A stretch of DNA of 64,000 nucleotides from CAVOGJ01 sp963700865 (GCA_963700865.1 CAVOZC010000019.1:62001-126000), one strand, 5' to 3'; positions 1-10,715 are shown, counted from the stretch's first letter. The notes: a model not told the origin generated them from the letters alone. Made by a program: numbers and translations.

Positions 1-830
1 GGCCGACAGACATCTTGTGCAATACTTCGAGCTCTTCGGCAACCGGGGGGGTTAATACGACGGATGGTTCGCCGGCGCGATCCATTGAGCACCCTGGGGC
101 GGCACGTCCCGCCACCGGTTGAAGGAAGACGTGTAGGAACTCTATCACGTGGCGGAAGACTTCAGCATGTCGGTGGATTTATCGGCCAAGCACCCCGACA
201 AATTAAAAGAGTTGCAGGAAATCTTCCTCGCCGAGGCCGCAAAATACAAGGTGCTGCCCATCGACGATCGTATGGTTGAACGCGTGAATTCGTTGCTTGC
301 CGGTCGCCCGGATATCATGGCGGGGCGGACGACACTGACCGCGTATGCAGGGCTGGGATTCCTGTCAGAGAACGACTTTATCAACACGAAGAGAGCTTCG
401 TTTGACATCGTCGCCGAGATTGAAGCGGCGGTTGCAAAGACCAACGGCGTGATCGTCAGCCAGGCTGGCCGCCTTGGTGGCTGGAGGTTCTACGTCAAGG
501 CTGGCAAGCCGATTTACGTGCACAACTATCCGGGACTCAATAGCTATGAGATACGATTCGATACGTCCCTTCCCTCGGGTCCAGCAACCGTAAAATTGGA
601 CTTCGCCTGTGACGGCCAGCCAAAATTGCGGGGGCGGCACGGCCACACTCTATTTCAACGACAAGGCCGACGGCCCGGGCCGAGTCGAAAAGACGCAGTT
701 CGGCATTTGGTCGGCGGATGAGATGGCCAATGTCGGCATCGACCGTTAGACATCGGTTTCGCCGGAGTTCACCGAGGAAACCAGCGAATTTACCGGTAAG
801 ATCGACAAGGTGACCATCACGTTGAAGTAA
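1..830 (+). pseudogene. Decayed arylsulfatase (C-terminal part)
   Basis: This is the tail of a sulfatase-family (arylsulfatase) gene that enters from the left edge. The frame beginning at base 2 reads a family-typical segment (QYFELFGNRG, then YDGWFAGAIH, ELYHVAEDFSMSVDLSAK), but it is broken by TAA at 53, TGA at 86 and TAG at 134. After about base 620 the conserved C-terminus (ATLYFNDK, KTQFGIWSADE, FTGKIDKVTITLK) continues only in another frame, with a further TAG at 747 and the natural stop TAA at 828-830. Four stops plus a frameshift mean real decay rather than a single sequencing slip. Intact relatives are secreted enzymes that remove sulfate esters from polysaccharides. The catalytic N-terminal half lies outside the window, so its state is unknown. 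Confidence 0.85.
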
Positions 831-1113
831 ATGGGTCCGATGCCGCTTATTTTTTCCGGACGACGAGAACGCCTGCCGGCGTCGGGGCCTGCACTCGGCA
901 ACTGCATCGCTTAATCATCCGACGTGCGACTACTTCGCCGGGTATTGGCTCCGGGCTGGGGACGCGAGGCCGCTGGTTTCGGTCCCGGAGCGTAGGTTCC
1001 TGCACGCCAACACGGTCACGCGCATGTTGGCTCAATTGAACGAACCCGAGCTCAGCGACTGAGCTGATCTCGCCCCGCGGATGCATTCCCACGCTGCCTA
1101 TCTTCAGGCATGA
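831..1113. other. Intergenic stretch with a short open tail
   Basis: No recognisable gene. On the plus strand one frame stays open to a TGA at 1060-1062 and reads plausible protein (for example FLHANTVTRMLAQLNEPELSD minus its last residue). It has no convincing start, ribosome site or family match, so I read it as a possible remnant only. The gap separates the decayed arylsulfatase from the convergent large minus-strand gene. Confidence 0.3.
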
Positions 1114-4100
1114 TCAGCGGAACCGTCGCGACGTGAAAACAGGAACGTTGGCAAGCTTGATCTGCAGCTTGTCACCGGTGATTTTTCGGTCCCGCTCGTT
1201 ACCTTCTTCGCCCCGTCGTCCCCAAACGGCGAAGATCGAATCGCTCCGCCTCAAGCTGTTTTCATAGCGGTGGCTGTTCCACAAGTTAAAGTCCTGTACG
1301 TCCACCCCGCCATCCGCATTGAAGTCACCGGCGGTCCACGCTGCAGCGTAGGTAAACTTGTGTTCGTTCCACGCCAGATAGTCTGATTCGTTGACTCGGC
1401 CGTCTAAATTCGCATCCCCGATTAAATAGGGAAGGCCGGACGGAAGCTGACGCGCACCCGCTACGGCAAGCCACCGATCGCGATCCGCCAGGTCGACCAG
1501 ACCTTCACCCGTTAGATCGAAGGCGATCTCGTAGTTGCCCGCGGCAATGTTGGCGATCAGCTGATCGATGTCCGCCCCGTCGCACACACCACTGCCGTCA
1601 AAATCACACTCGGGCGTCATCTGATACATGCGACCATGAACACCTTCCGCCCGACCGGTCCCGTGGCCGGTCCAAAACATGCCAACTTGTCCGTCAGCGG
1701 TCATCGCCAGCACGGGTGACGTTTGAGGTCCTTGATCGGCGGACGGCACGAGAAACTCATCCGTTTGGGCTATGGCAACGGCATCGTAGAGTCTTGCAAA
1801 AACGCCGGCACCGCTGCTGTCCTGCTTGTGGCTCTGCCAACCAACGACGAAGTTGCCGTGAGGATCCACGGCAACACTTGGATGGCGTTGCGGGGCGAGC
1901 GTCGTTTGGTTCACCTGAAATTCGACCGGCTGTATTGGCGTCTTGTCTGACGCGAACTGGCGGCCAAAAACGCCCCAGGTATTGCCGTCCTGGTTGACGC
2001 TTTGCCAGACCACAACAAAGTCGCCTTGCTCGTTGATCGCTACGCCAGGATGTTCCTGTGCCTCGAATTCTGCCTGGATGCTGTGTACAAGCACTTCTTC
2101 GCCGGTTGCCAAACCATCTTCGTCGAACCACTGCACAAAAATACTCTTCTCGGAATCCGTCGGATCGAATACGGCCCGATGATCGCTAACCCACCCGACA
2201 ACAAACTGGCCTGCAGCATTCATGGCCGCCGTCGGGCGCACTTGATCCAATGCGGCGTGCGTGTTCAGCAAGAACTCGCCACCAACCTTGTCCCCGGCTG
2301 CGTCATAACGCTGGCCAAAGATACCAAAGCCGTCCTGATCCGGGCCCTGCCACACAATCACGAAACAGCCGTTACTTGGATTCATCGCAATCGAGGGCAT
2401 ACTTTGGTTGCCAGAGACCAGGGAATTGACCTGAAACGGGCCACTCAGGCGTTGGCCACTGGCATCGAACCGCTGCGCGAATATTCCATAACCGTCGCCG
2501 TCCTGATTTGCCGCTTGCCACGTTGCCACGAAGTTGCCGGTCCCATCCATCGCCACATCGGGATGACTCTGGTTCCCGATGGTCATTGTGGTCACGCCAA
2601 AGGCGTCCCCCAGCGGCTGGCCCTGCTGGTTGAATCGTCGGCCAAACACTCCGAGTCCGCTTCCGTCGTCGCCGTAGCTCTGCCAGACCGCAACAAAGTT
2701 GCCGTTAGCGTCGACGGCTGCCGATGTCGGAGCCTCCTCCAATGTCACATAATTATTCAGCACAACTTCTCCCTCACCCGCCACCGTCAGGTCATCGGGT
2801 TGCAAAAGGTACCGCTGTGCGTGAATCGCCGGCTGGTGGGTGGCATCGAGTCCCAACCAGGAGACGACCAGCGTGCCAGACGAATTGACGCTCATGGACG
2901 GATTCACTTGGGGACCCTGCGTGTTTGTGTTCACTTGAAATTCGTCAGCAAGCACGTCGCCCGCAGCATCATACGCTTGAGCAAAAATTCCCCAGCTGAA
3001 CCCATCCTGGTGACTGCTTTGCCAGGAGATGACAAAGTCGCCGACAGCGTCCATCGCCACCGCAGGGTATTGCTGGCCTTGCGCTGTCGTCTCGTTGACG
3101 CGAAAATCGTCACCGCGCTCCGTTCCGTTTGCGTCGAACCGGCGAGCAAAGACATCGGCGCCACTACTGGTCTGCCCCTCGGAGGTCCAGGTGATCACGA
3201 AGTCACCTGTCGCCGCCATCGCTGCTTGCGGACCAACCTGATCCTTCGTACGGATGGAATTGACTTGGAACTCGTCGCGCGATGGCTCCCCCTCCGCGTT
3301 GTACAGTTGGGCGTAGATCTCCACATCGGGTTCGTCACTCGGGTCCTCCGTATGGAGTTCCGTTTGCCAGGCGATCACGAATTGCCCGGTGCCCTGAGCG
3401 ATCGCAATGGTCGGTTCAGACTGGTCGCCGATGGTGGTTGTATTTACCAGAAATTCATGCGCATCCAGAGGTCCTTGTCCCCAGGAAAAACGCCGTCCGT
3501 GAATGTCCGTGCCGGACCCGTCCTCGTCGAAACCCTCCCAAGCGACGACGAAGTTGCCATTTTCGTTCATGGCGACAACGGGGGCCTCTTGGTCGCCGGC
3601 GATCCATGTGTTGACCTGGAACACATCGCCATAAGGCGTGCCATCCGGCAGATATTGCTGAGCAAAGATGCCGCGGCCGTCGCCGTCTTGAAGCAGACTC
3701 TCCCATACCACGACGAAGTTGCCGGCGGCGTCCGCCGCCACGGAAGCCGAGTCCTGGTCGTCGACGGCGACTCCACTAACGAGGAAAGCGTCTCCTTGCG
3801 GCGCCCCGTCCGCTAGGAAACGCTGGCCGTACACGCCTAGACCCTGCGGATCTCCCCCGGGTTGCTCAAAGCTCGTCCAGGCGGCGACATAATTTCCCGT
3901 CGACTCGATGACCGCGATTGCCGGAGCACTCTGTGACATCCCCGTGGTTTCGTTCACCAGAAATTGATCGTCGTTTGGCGTCACCAAGAGATGCGGTCGC
4001 GGCGGCACGTATCCCTCTTCATAGAAACGACCATGCAGACCCTCCGTGGATGCTGTTCCCTGGCCGATCCAGAAAATTCCATAGTCACCTGCGGCGTCCA

Positions 4101-6540
4101 TCGCCATTACCGGAAGAATTTGCGGCCCCAGCTCCCATTGATTGACAAGCTGTTCGTCGGTTGCCGGAGTTCCGTCCGCGAGGTACTGGCGGTTCATGAT
4201 CGCCGTCGCGCTCTGATCCTGAAGATCACTTTGCCAACTGACGGTGAAGTTACCTAGTGGATCGACCACCACGGAAGCACGCCGCTGATTTTCCTCCGTA
4301 TGCTGATTGATTTGAAATTCGGCGGCTTCGCGGGCCGTCTTATCCGCCAGGAATTGACGCCCATAGACTCCCCAGGCACTGCCGTCTTGATTGATGCTCT
4401 GCCAAACGACCACAAAGCTACCGTCCGCAGCAATCGCGATATCTGGATACTCCTGGGCCTCGGCCGCTGGATCGATCAGATGGGCAAGTTGCTCCGCGCA
4501 AACGTTTGCGCCATTTGCATCAAACCATTGCACAAAGATGCTCTTTTCGGAATCGTCTTGGTCAAAGATTGCGCGGTGATCACTGACCCAAGCGATGGCG
4601 AATTGGCCCGACGCATTCATACTGATCCGCGGACTGGCTTGATCGAGTTCCGTGAAGGCGTTGACCAAAAACTGTGACCCCAGTCTGACTCCTGTTGCGT
4701 CGAAACGTTGGGCATAGATCCCCGCACCATCGGCATCGGGGCCCTGCCAGGCGACAACAAAGCTGCCGCCATCGGTCTCCATCGCAATGGTGGGCTGTAT
4801 CTGACTCCCGTCCGCATCGGTTGAGACCCGAAATTCGGTTTCCAATCGCTGTCCGGCGGCATCAAATCGCTGTCCAAAGATTCCTTGACCAGCCCCATCT
4901 TGGTCGTCGGATTGCCACACGACAACGAAATTGCCCTCCTCGTCCATGGCCACATCCGGACGGCTCTGATTGCCCGCGACCGTTGTATTAATGATGAATG
5001 CGTCACCCAACGGTGCTCCATGCACATCAAATCGACGTCCCACAATGCCCGTCCCATTGCCGTCATCGCCGTAACTCTGCCAGACGGCAACGAAATTGCG
5101 ATTCGCATCAACGGCGACCGCCGCCGCCGCTTCTTCCAACTCGTTTCGATGGCCAACCACGATTTCGCTCCCAACGGGATGGAAATTGCCGCCGCCTCGC
5201 GGCAGCTGATGGCGCTGGGCATGAACTGCGGGTACGTGCGACTCGTCCAGTCCAAGCCATAAGGTGACGGTCGCTCCATCGGAGTTCACGCCAATCACCG
5301 GGTTGGTCTGCGGTTGTTCGGCAAAGCTGTTCACCTGGAATTCTGTGGTCAGCGGATTGCCAGCGGCATCGTAGGCGCGGCCAAAGATCCCCCAGCTGAA
5401 TGCGTCTTGGTGGCTACTCTCCCAAGTGACTAGGAAGCTGCCTTCCTGATCCATACCCACCGCGGCATTCTGTTGTCCTTGAAGCTTGGTCTCGTTGACG
5501 CGAAACTCCCCACCGGCAAACAGTCCCGCGGTGTCAATCCGTTGGGCATAGACGTCCGAACCGCTGCCCGGCTGCCCCTCCGAAGTCCACGCGACTACGA
5601 ATTCCCCAGACGCGCCGATGGCGACCGCGGGAGCGACCTGGTCGCGTGATGTGGTCGTATTGACTCGGAATTCGTCCCGAATTGCGGTACCGTCTGCGCC
5701 GTACAAACTCGCAAAGATCTCGACGCTCGCTTCTCCATCCGTCCATTCACTCTCCCAGACGATTGCTACGTGATCGGTCTCGCCGTCCACGGCGATCACC
5801 GGCGCGGTTTGATGGCCCTCGGTTGTCGCGTTTACTAAACGTTCGTTCAAGTCCAATGGTTGCCCGTCAGCCGCAAAACGGCGCGCGTAGATCCCGTAAC
5901 CGTCGGAGTCCTGGCCGTCACTCTGCCAGGCGACCACAAAATCCCCTCCACGACTCATGGCGACCGCCGGCTGTGACTGGTCACCCATCCACCATGTATT
6001 GACTTGGAAGGGAAGTCCTGCGGCTGCGCCGTCGGCTGAGTAGCGCTGCCCGTAAATGCCCGCGCCGTCGCCATCTTGCTCCTGGCTTTGCCAAACCACA
6101 ACGGCGTTTCCCCTGGCATCAACGGCGACGGCCGAAGCCCGTTGGTCGCCGGCCGTGAATTCTTCATTGACGAGGAAGGCTGGCCCCTGAGGGGCACCGT
6201 CCGCCAGGAACCGCCGCGCATAGACGCCGGTCCCGCTCTCGTCTTCACCTGCTTGCTCAAAGCTGGTCCAGCTCGCCCAGAAATCTCCATTTGCCGCTAC
6301 CGCGGCTGTCGGCGCGCTCTCCTCAAGAGCCGTGATTTCATGCACAAAGAACTGCGGTCCTAAGGGGTTGGCAGACAGCAGAGCGCGAGTCTCAAGCGCC
6401 TCGATGGCCATCAGTCGATCGATGCATCGCCTTCGTCGACAGAAACGCTGGTGGTGCGCTGTCATGCGATGTAATGGCCGCCTCAATCGGCTCTCCCACA
6501 AGTCAACAAGCTGTTCCTGAACCGCCATGAGAGTGAACAT
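1114..6540 (-). CDS. Giant secreted repeat protein with dockerin-like C-terminus
   Basis: An 1808-residue protein. I place the start at the ATG at 6540 because AGGAG lies about 10 bases upstream; the open frame extends 86 codons further but without such support. Near the N-terminus is the planctomycete motif MAIEALETRALLS, typical of large exported surface proteins. The body consists of about 28 copies of a roughly 55-65-residue repeat with the core NFVVVWQS-QDG-GIFGQRFDA-G-FQVN, a beta-propeller-like pattern. Repeats 1-14 match repeats 15-28 in order, so the whole half has been duplicated. The last 150 residues contain EF-hand/dockerin-like calcium loops (DFDGSGVCDGADI, DANLDGRVNESD, DFNADGGVDVQD). 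It probably acts at the cell surface or in adhesion or carbohydrate binding; the function is inferred, not known. It is monocistronic. Confidence 0.85.
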   Translation of the reverse strand: MFTLMAVQEQLVDLWESRLRRPLHRMTAHHQRFCRRRRCIDRLMAIEALETRALLSANPLGPQFFVHEITALEESAPTAAVAANGDFWASWTSFEQAGEDESGTGVYARRFLADGAPQGPAFLVNEEFTAGDQRASAVAVDARGNAVVVWQSQEQDGDGAGIYGQRYSADGAAAGLPFQVNTWWMGDQSQPAVAMSRGGDFVVAWQSDGQDSDGYGIYARRFAADGQPLDLNERLVNATTEGHQTAPVIAVDGETDHVAIVWESEWTDGEASVEIFASLYGADGTAIRDEFRVNTTTSRDQVAPAVAIGASGEFVVAWTSEGQPGSGSDVYAQRIDTAGLFAGGEFRVNETKLQGQQNAAVGMDQEGSFLVTWESSHQDAFSWGIFGRAYDAAGNPLTTEFQVNSFAEQPQTNPVIGVNSDGATVTLWLGLDESHVPAVHAQRHQLPRGGGNFHPVGSEIVVGHRNELEEAAAAVAVDANRNFVAVWQSYGDDGNGTGIVGRRFDVHGAPLGDAFIINTTVAGNQSRPDVAMDEEGNFVVVWQSDDQDGAGQGIFGQRFDAAGQRLETEFRVSTDADGSQIQPTIAMETDGGSFVVAWQGPDADGAGIYAQRFDATGVRLGSQFLVNAFTELDQASPRISMNASGQFAIAWVSDHRAIFDQDDSEKSIFVQWFDANGANVCAEQLAHLIDPAAEAQEYPDIAIAADGSFVVVWQSINQDGSAWGVYGRQFLADKTAREAAEFQINQHTEENQRRASVVVDPLGNFTVSWQSDLQDQSATAIMNRQYLADGTPATDEQLVNQWELGPQILPVMAMDAAGDYGIFWIGQGTASTEGLHGRFYEEGYVPPRPHLLVTPNDDQFLVNETTGMSQSAPAIAVIESTGNYVAAWTSFEQPGGDPQGLGVYGQRFLADGAPQGDAFLVSGVAVDDQDSASVAADAAGNFVVVWESLLQDGDGRGIFAQQYLPDGTPYGDVFQVNTWIAGDQEAPVVAMNENGNFVVAWEGFDEDGSGTDIHGRRFSWGQGPLDAHEFLVNTTTIGDQSEPTIAIAQGTGQFVIAWQTELHTEDPSDEPDVEIYAQLYNAEGEPSRDEFQVNSIRTKDQVGPQAAMAATGDFVITWTSEGQTSSGADVFARRFDANGTERGDDFRVNETTAQGQQYPAVAMDAVGDFVISWQSSHQDGFSWGIFAQAYDAAGDVLADEFQVNTNTQGPQVNPSMSVNSSGTLVVSWLGLDATHQPAIHAQRYLLQPDDLTVAGEGEVVLNNYVTLEEAPTSAAVDANGNFVAVWQSYGDDGSGLGVFGRRFNQQGQPLGDAFGVTTMTIGNQSHPDVAMDGTGNFVATWQAANQDGDGYGIFAQRFDASGQRLSGPFQVNSLVSGNQSMPSIAMNPSNGCFVIVWQGPDQDGFGIFGQRYDAAGDKVGGEFLLNTHAALDQVRPTAAMNAAGQFVVGWVSDHRAVFDPTDSEKSIFVQWFDEDGLATGEEVLVHSIQAEFEAQEHPGVAINEQGDFVVVWQSVNQDGNTWGVFGRQFASDKTPIQPVEFQVNQTTLAPQRHPSVAVDPHGNFVVGWQSHKQDSSGAGVFARLYDAVAIAQTDEFLVPSADQGPQTSPVLAMTADGQVGMFWTGHGTGRAEGVHGRMYQMTPECDFDGSGVCDGADIDQLIANIAAGNYEIAFDLTGEGLVDLADRDRWLAVAGARQLPSGLPYLIGDANLDGRVNESDYLAWNEHKFTYAAAWTAGDFNADGGVDVQDFNLWNSHRYENSLRRSDSIFAVWGRRGEEGNERDRKITGDKLQIKLANVPVFTSRRFR

Positions 6541-7489
6541 CGCGCGGTCTCCTAGCGTTGAAATGCATTGATACGACGGCGATTTACTTTCAGGACGTAC
6601 AACCAGCACAAATCGTGCCAATAACGAGGCACGGTACTCGTGGCCGCGGTGAAAGAGCGGTAAGAAAAGGGATAAGACCGCTTGCTCTACGAACTGCGAA
6701 ATGCGCGTACGTCGGTTTTTTCGTGCGATGTGGCACGACACAGAATACGCGAGCGTGCTCGCGCGCACTCGAAACGTGGAAAATTCCTGGCGAGGCACGG
6801 GCGACCGGCGTGCCCTCGCGGCGCCAACCTCGGTGAAGGCGGTCGCGCGCTGATTGACCCAGCTTTCATCCGAAAATTCCCATATGGGCTATGCCTTGAA
6901 CCGACCCAGGCCCGGTAGGGCCCCCAGCTTAACGTCGCGTCCTCCCCGTATCAAAGGCTTGGTCAAGTCTTGACGTTCTTCCCGGCGCGAGTGGTTCTGT
7001 AGCTCCCGGAAACGGGCCATTTGCGTTGCTTTTCAGCGTCGGGCGAAGAGCCGTTTTCACGCCTGCCTTCTATGCTGGTCAGGTCTGACCTCACTGGTTT
7101 ACGAAGGAAACACTGAGACACAGAGGACTCAGAGGGATACTGTCGCCGTGTCAAGCTGTCCCTGATGCTGCAAGCTTAGTGTTTCTGGTGCGCCAGGCGA
7201 AGCCTGGCTGATCTACTCAAATGAAAGGAGTTGAGCATGATAATTGTTCGTTAGTCATGTAGCTGCTCAGGCGGTGTTCTCGTAGTAACTCGGTCACCGA
7301 AGCCCTGAGTCTGGCGAAGGTGTCAGCCGTAATGCGCAAGCGTGAACCTGATTCAGCCTCGTTACACTTTTTCCGAGTGGCCAGCTTTTCAGAGATGGTA
7401 AAGCCATCACGGGTCGTCAAGCAACGAACAGAAGCAGCGATCCGACTCGGCGGGGTGACTGGGGACAGCGGGCACCGAAAGATCAGTCA
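6541..7489. other. Long intergenic region upstream of the intron relic
   Basis: About 950 bases without a supportable gene. It carries the promoter side of the giant repeat gene at its left end. The right part (about 7200-7490) precedes the reverse transcriptase relic and may hold 5' group II intron RNA, but I could not recognise intron domains or boundaries by eye. Short open frames here have no ribosome sites or recognisable products. Confidence 0.35.
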
Positions 7490-7711
7490 GGAACCTGGGA
7501 GGCCCACGTCGGCGAGTCCCAGCTCAACGCTCTGCGTAAATCCATAACCACAGAACGACCAACGTGGGAGTCGGACAGGCTCATAATAGTGATGACTCGC
7601 AGTAACTCGCGACGAGCGAAGGAGCCTGACGAAGGATGTGTTTTATTCAACAACGTTTTGAGTACCGCTTGATAGAAATGTCCACTACGGAAGACTAAGA
7701 CCGCCCCCGGA

Positions 7712-9076
7712 GTGGATGGTGTCACGTTTGTAGACATCGAAGCCTCCGAAAATGGCGTGCGAGGTTTTCTGCAGCAACTCCAGGCAGACTTGCGGAACAA
7801 GAGCTACAAGCCTGATGCGGTTCGCCGCGTACAAATCCCCAAGCCCGACGGTCGCATGCGTCCGCTGGGCATCCCGACGGTCCGCGACCGAGTCGTCCAG
7901 ATGGCCGTGTTGCTGATTCTGGAACCGATTTTCGAAGCGGACTTTCGTGACAGTTCGTTCGGGTTTCGGCCGGGCCGAAGTGCTCACGACGCCCTCGATG
8001 CGATTCGCTCGCACCTTGGGCGAGGGAAGCGGGAAGTGTATGACGCGGACCTGAAGGGCTACTTCGACACGATCCCGCATGACAAATTGATCGCCGCACT
8101 GGAGGTCCGCATCAGCGACCGCAGTGTGTTGCGATTGATCCGCATGTGGCTGCAAAGTCCGATCGAAGACACCGACGAATCGGGTCGCACGACCCGGCAC
8201 AAGCCCACCGCGGGCACGCCTCAAGGTGGGGTGATTTCGCCGCTGTTGGCGAATCTATATCTCCACTGGTTCGAGGTGCTGTTTTACCGCAGTGACGGTC
8301 CGGCTACCTGGGCCAAGGCCGAGCTGGTCCGCCATGCGGACGATTTCGTTGTGCTCGCCTATTACCAAGGCGATCGTCTGAGATCGTGGATTGAAACGAC
8401 GCTGGAGGCCCGCTTCGGGTTGACGATCAACCGCGAGAAGACCAAGGTGGTATGCCTGGGAGAGATCGCTGGTGAAGGTTTGGACTTTCTCGGATTCACG
8501 ATGCGCTACGAACGCAGCATCTTGCCGCATTCGGATCGCTACCTGCACGTGGGACCGAGCCCCAAGGCGATGGCACGAGTTCGCACGAAGCTTCGCGAAC
8601 TGACCTCGCCACGGATGTGCTTCAAACCCGCACCGCTGCTTGTCGCCGAGGTGAACCGCTTGCTGCGAGGTTGGAGCGGGTACTTTGGCTACGGCCCTCC
8701 TCTACTCGACGGCGCCTGTCTTTCCGCCTTCCGCCGCCATTTGAAAAGTCCCACGGTGCGAGTCGCCCGTTTGCCGTTGCGCGGGTGTGGCATCCTTTCC
8801 GGTTGGTTTGTGTCCCCATATGCTCCACGATGTGCCCCACGGATGTGCGGCCCGGGCACATTGATGCGGCCAGCTCGGCCGTTCGCGGAGAGACATTTGC
8901 GTGCCACAGCATGGGTGTTCCGTACGTACTTTCGTGCCAGTTTCACGTTCTGTCAGCAGTGTTTGACAATCCTGCATCAGTCGGCACGCCGTTTGCAACC
9001 TTCGTTCCGATGCTGGTCTCAGGCGATGGCCATTGCCGGCGGGAGTCCGGTACGGGTCGAAGTGTATCTACGTTGA
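7712..9076 (+). CDS. Group II intron reverse transcriptase/maturase, damaged at both ends
   Basis: The central part is a clear group II intron-encoded reverse transcriptase: [73 protein letters not shown], and the catalytic box RHADDFVVL (histidine where YADD is usual). The thumb region reaches [12 protein letters not shown] near 8690; beyond it the expected maturase X-domain is absent and the frame runs on into unrelated sequence. At the N-terminus only a GTG at 7712 is available. The same frame upstream reads KTKTAPG, as in the family, but is blocked by TGA/TAG at 7670-7675, and related-looking sequence extends back to about 7490. I saw no intron domain V. Likely an inactive retroelement remnant lying just before a surface-protein gene. 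Confidence 0.75.
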   Translation: MDGVTFVDIEASENGVRGFLQQLQADLRNKSYKPDAVRRVQIPKPDGRMRPLGIPTVRDRVVQMAVLLILEPIFEADFRDSSFGFRPGRSAHDALDAIRSHLGRGKREVYDADLKGYFDTIPHDKLIAALEVRISDRSVLRLIRMWLQSPIEDTDESGRTTRHKPTAGTPQGGVISPLLANLYLHWFEVLFYRSDGPATWAKAELVRHADDFVVLAYYQGDRLRSWIETTLEARFGLTINREKTKVVCLGEIAGEGLDFLGFTMRYERSILPHSDRYLHVGPSPKAMARVRTKLRELTSPRMCFKPAPLLVAEVNRLLRGWSGYFGYGPPLLDGACLSAFRRHLKSPTVRVARLPLRGCGILSGWFVSPYAPRCAPRMCGPGTLMRPARPFAERHLRATAWVFRTYFRASFTFCQQCLTILHQSARRLQPSFRCWSQAMAIAGGSPVRVEVYLR

Positions 9077-9111
9077 GGCGACAAGGACCCTATGTACGAT
9101 GGGAGAAAGTC
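8692..9111. other. Region between intron relic and surface-protein gene
   Basis: Sequence after the point where reverse transcriptase homology stops. The open frames through it (including the tail of the reverse transcriptase frame and an upstream extension of the next gene) do not resemble known proteins. The end of it holds the ribosome site of the following gene (GGGAGAAAG at 9101-9109). It probably contains that gene's promoter. Confidence 0.4.
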
Positions 9112-10522
9112 ATGTATTGGAACAGACTCACACAGCCGAAATGGCTGGGATCAAGATTGCTATTTGATGTTGAATCGGTCGAAAGACGCGTTCTGCTGGC
9201 CGGTGATGTGATGGCCAGTTTGAGTGCCGGCGGCGACCTGACGCTCCGGGGTGATAGCGAGGCGAATCAAATTCGCATCGGTTTGGAGGGAGACGAGGTT
9301 GTGGTAGCCAGTCTGGACTCGACAACCATCAACGGAGAAACAGAATTCCGCTTCAACGCATCCGAACTGACACGCAATGTGCGCGTCAATCTGGCAGGCG
9401 GCGATGATGTCGTCGTGATTGGGGGTGAAACGCATGAAGAACCCGTGATCGAAGGAGGCGCTGGCAAATCTGATGCTGGCCGAAGAGGAGGACGAACCGC
9501 GATTGACCATGCCCGGGAATGTGACCATTAACACGGGAGCGGGCGATGACTCCGTCAAGGTCAGCTTTGTTAACATCGGCAACCGGTTGCAAATCGTTAC
9601 GCAGACGGGGAATGACATCGTCGACATCGGACGAGGACCTGGCTTTGGAGATCATGAAGAAACGGTTGCAGGTCTGGTCTTGGCTGCTGAAGAAAAGATG
9701 GATGAAGGCGGGGGGCCACCGGTTGATGTGGTTGTCGGTGGAACACTCACCATCAATACGAGCTCGGGCGCAGATGAAGTCAAAGTAGGATTTGCCGACA
9801 TCGGACAACGTCTATGTGTCAATGCAGGTAGTGGCAATGACTTCTTCATCATGGGACGAGGACCGATCCGGGGCGAGCACGGTGATGAGGACCTTATGAA
9901 CGCTCGACCGGCAGATGAGTCCCGACCCCCCGATTCATTTGTGGGCAAGGATGTGACCATCAATATGGCGGGAGATGACGATCTTGTTCTGCTGCGGAAC
10001 ACCGATGTCTCTGGGCGCTTACGCATTGTCGCCGGTCTGGGTAATAACCAATACGGAACTCAAAATGTGACCGTGTGGGGTAGGTCGGACTTCCGGTCAG
10101 GCGACGGGGATGACACTTTGGCATTCCTCGACTCGCAATTCAATGACCAAGTCAACATTCGCACCGGGGCTGGTCATGACAGTGTGTACATCGCCACGAC
10201 AGCGATGTACGGTCAACTCTCCGTTATCCTGGGGGCGGACAGCGACGCATTTGTCAGCGAACAAGCCGACCTGCTGGGTGGTTCCAAAGTGCTGGCGCAA
10301 GGTGGGGACGATAGTGTCCAGATGTTGAAGTCCGTGTGCGATGGGGCCACTACGCTGAATGGCGGTGCTGGCTTTGACAATATCGGCGTCGAAGATACCG
10401 ATTTTATGGTCGCTCCGACCGAAGTCAGTTTCGAGGAGTATGCCTATGATCCAACGATCGTGGACTTCGTGGTCAACCTGGTAGAAAGCGCATTCGAGGG
10501 CTTCCTGCAAGGTGCCGTGTAG
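9112..10522 (+). CDS. Acidic beta-repeat surface protein, frame disrupted
   Basis: I start at the ATG at 9112, preceded by GGGAGAAAG. The N-terminus contains LFDVESVERRVLLAGDV, the same planctomycete export-type motif seen in the giant repeat protein. The rest is rich in short Asp/Gly repeats (NLAGGDDVVVIGG, NTGAGDDSVKVSFVNIGN, NAGSGNDFFIMGRG, SGDGDDTLAFLDSQ, GGDDSVQ), a pattern of calcium-binding or parallel beta-roll secreted proteins. The first frame ends at 9531 and the second opens from about 9473, so one base has been lost or gained near 9460-9472; both sides carry the same repeat style. Function unknown beyond probable surface or extracellular location. A hairpin terminator follows. 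Confidence 0.7.
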
Positions 10523-10554
10523 TGTGTGGCTGTGACCATTGGATTTGTTGGAGT

Positions 10555-10584
10555 CGCGACGAGGCAACACTCGTCGCGGCTTTT
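10555..10584 (+). terminator. Rho-independent terminator after surface-protein gene
   Basis: A perfect 9-bp stem (10555-10563 pairing with 10570-10578) closes a 6-base loop and is followed by GCTTTT. It lies 33 bases after the stop of the preceding gene and before the ribosome site of the next one, which fits transcription ending here. Confidence 0.7.
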
Positions 10585-10715
10585 CCCGAGGTGGCCTGCC
10601 TTTCATCATGATCCTGCGTGGTGGGCTTTTCTCCCAGGGCCCGGTATCATCGGACGCAGGTGATCGTCCCACGCAGGCTCAGCGCCGCTGCGATTCTTAG
10701 AAGGAGGGTTCATCC

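Noticed and set aside
2002..3816. 604-codon open frame on the plus strand
   Set aside because: It lies entirely antisense to the repeat gene. Its openness comes from codon bias and repeated sequence, and its product has no recognisable domain.
9460..9475. Programmed ribosomal frameshift in the acidic repeat gene
   Set aside because: No slippery heptamer or downstream structure stands out, and many unrelated genes nearby show the same single-base changes, so a sequencing indel is simpler.
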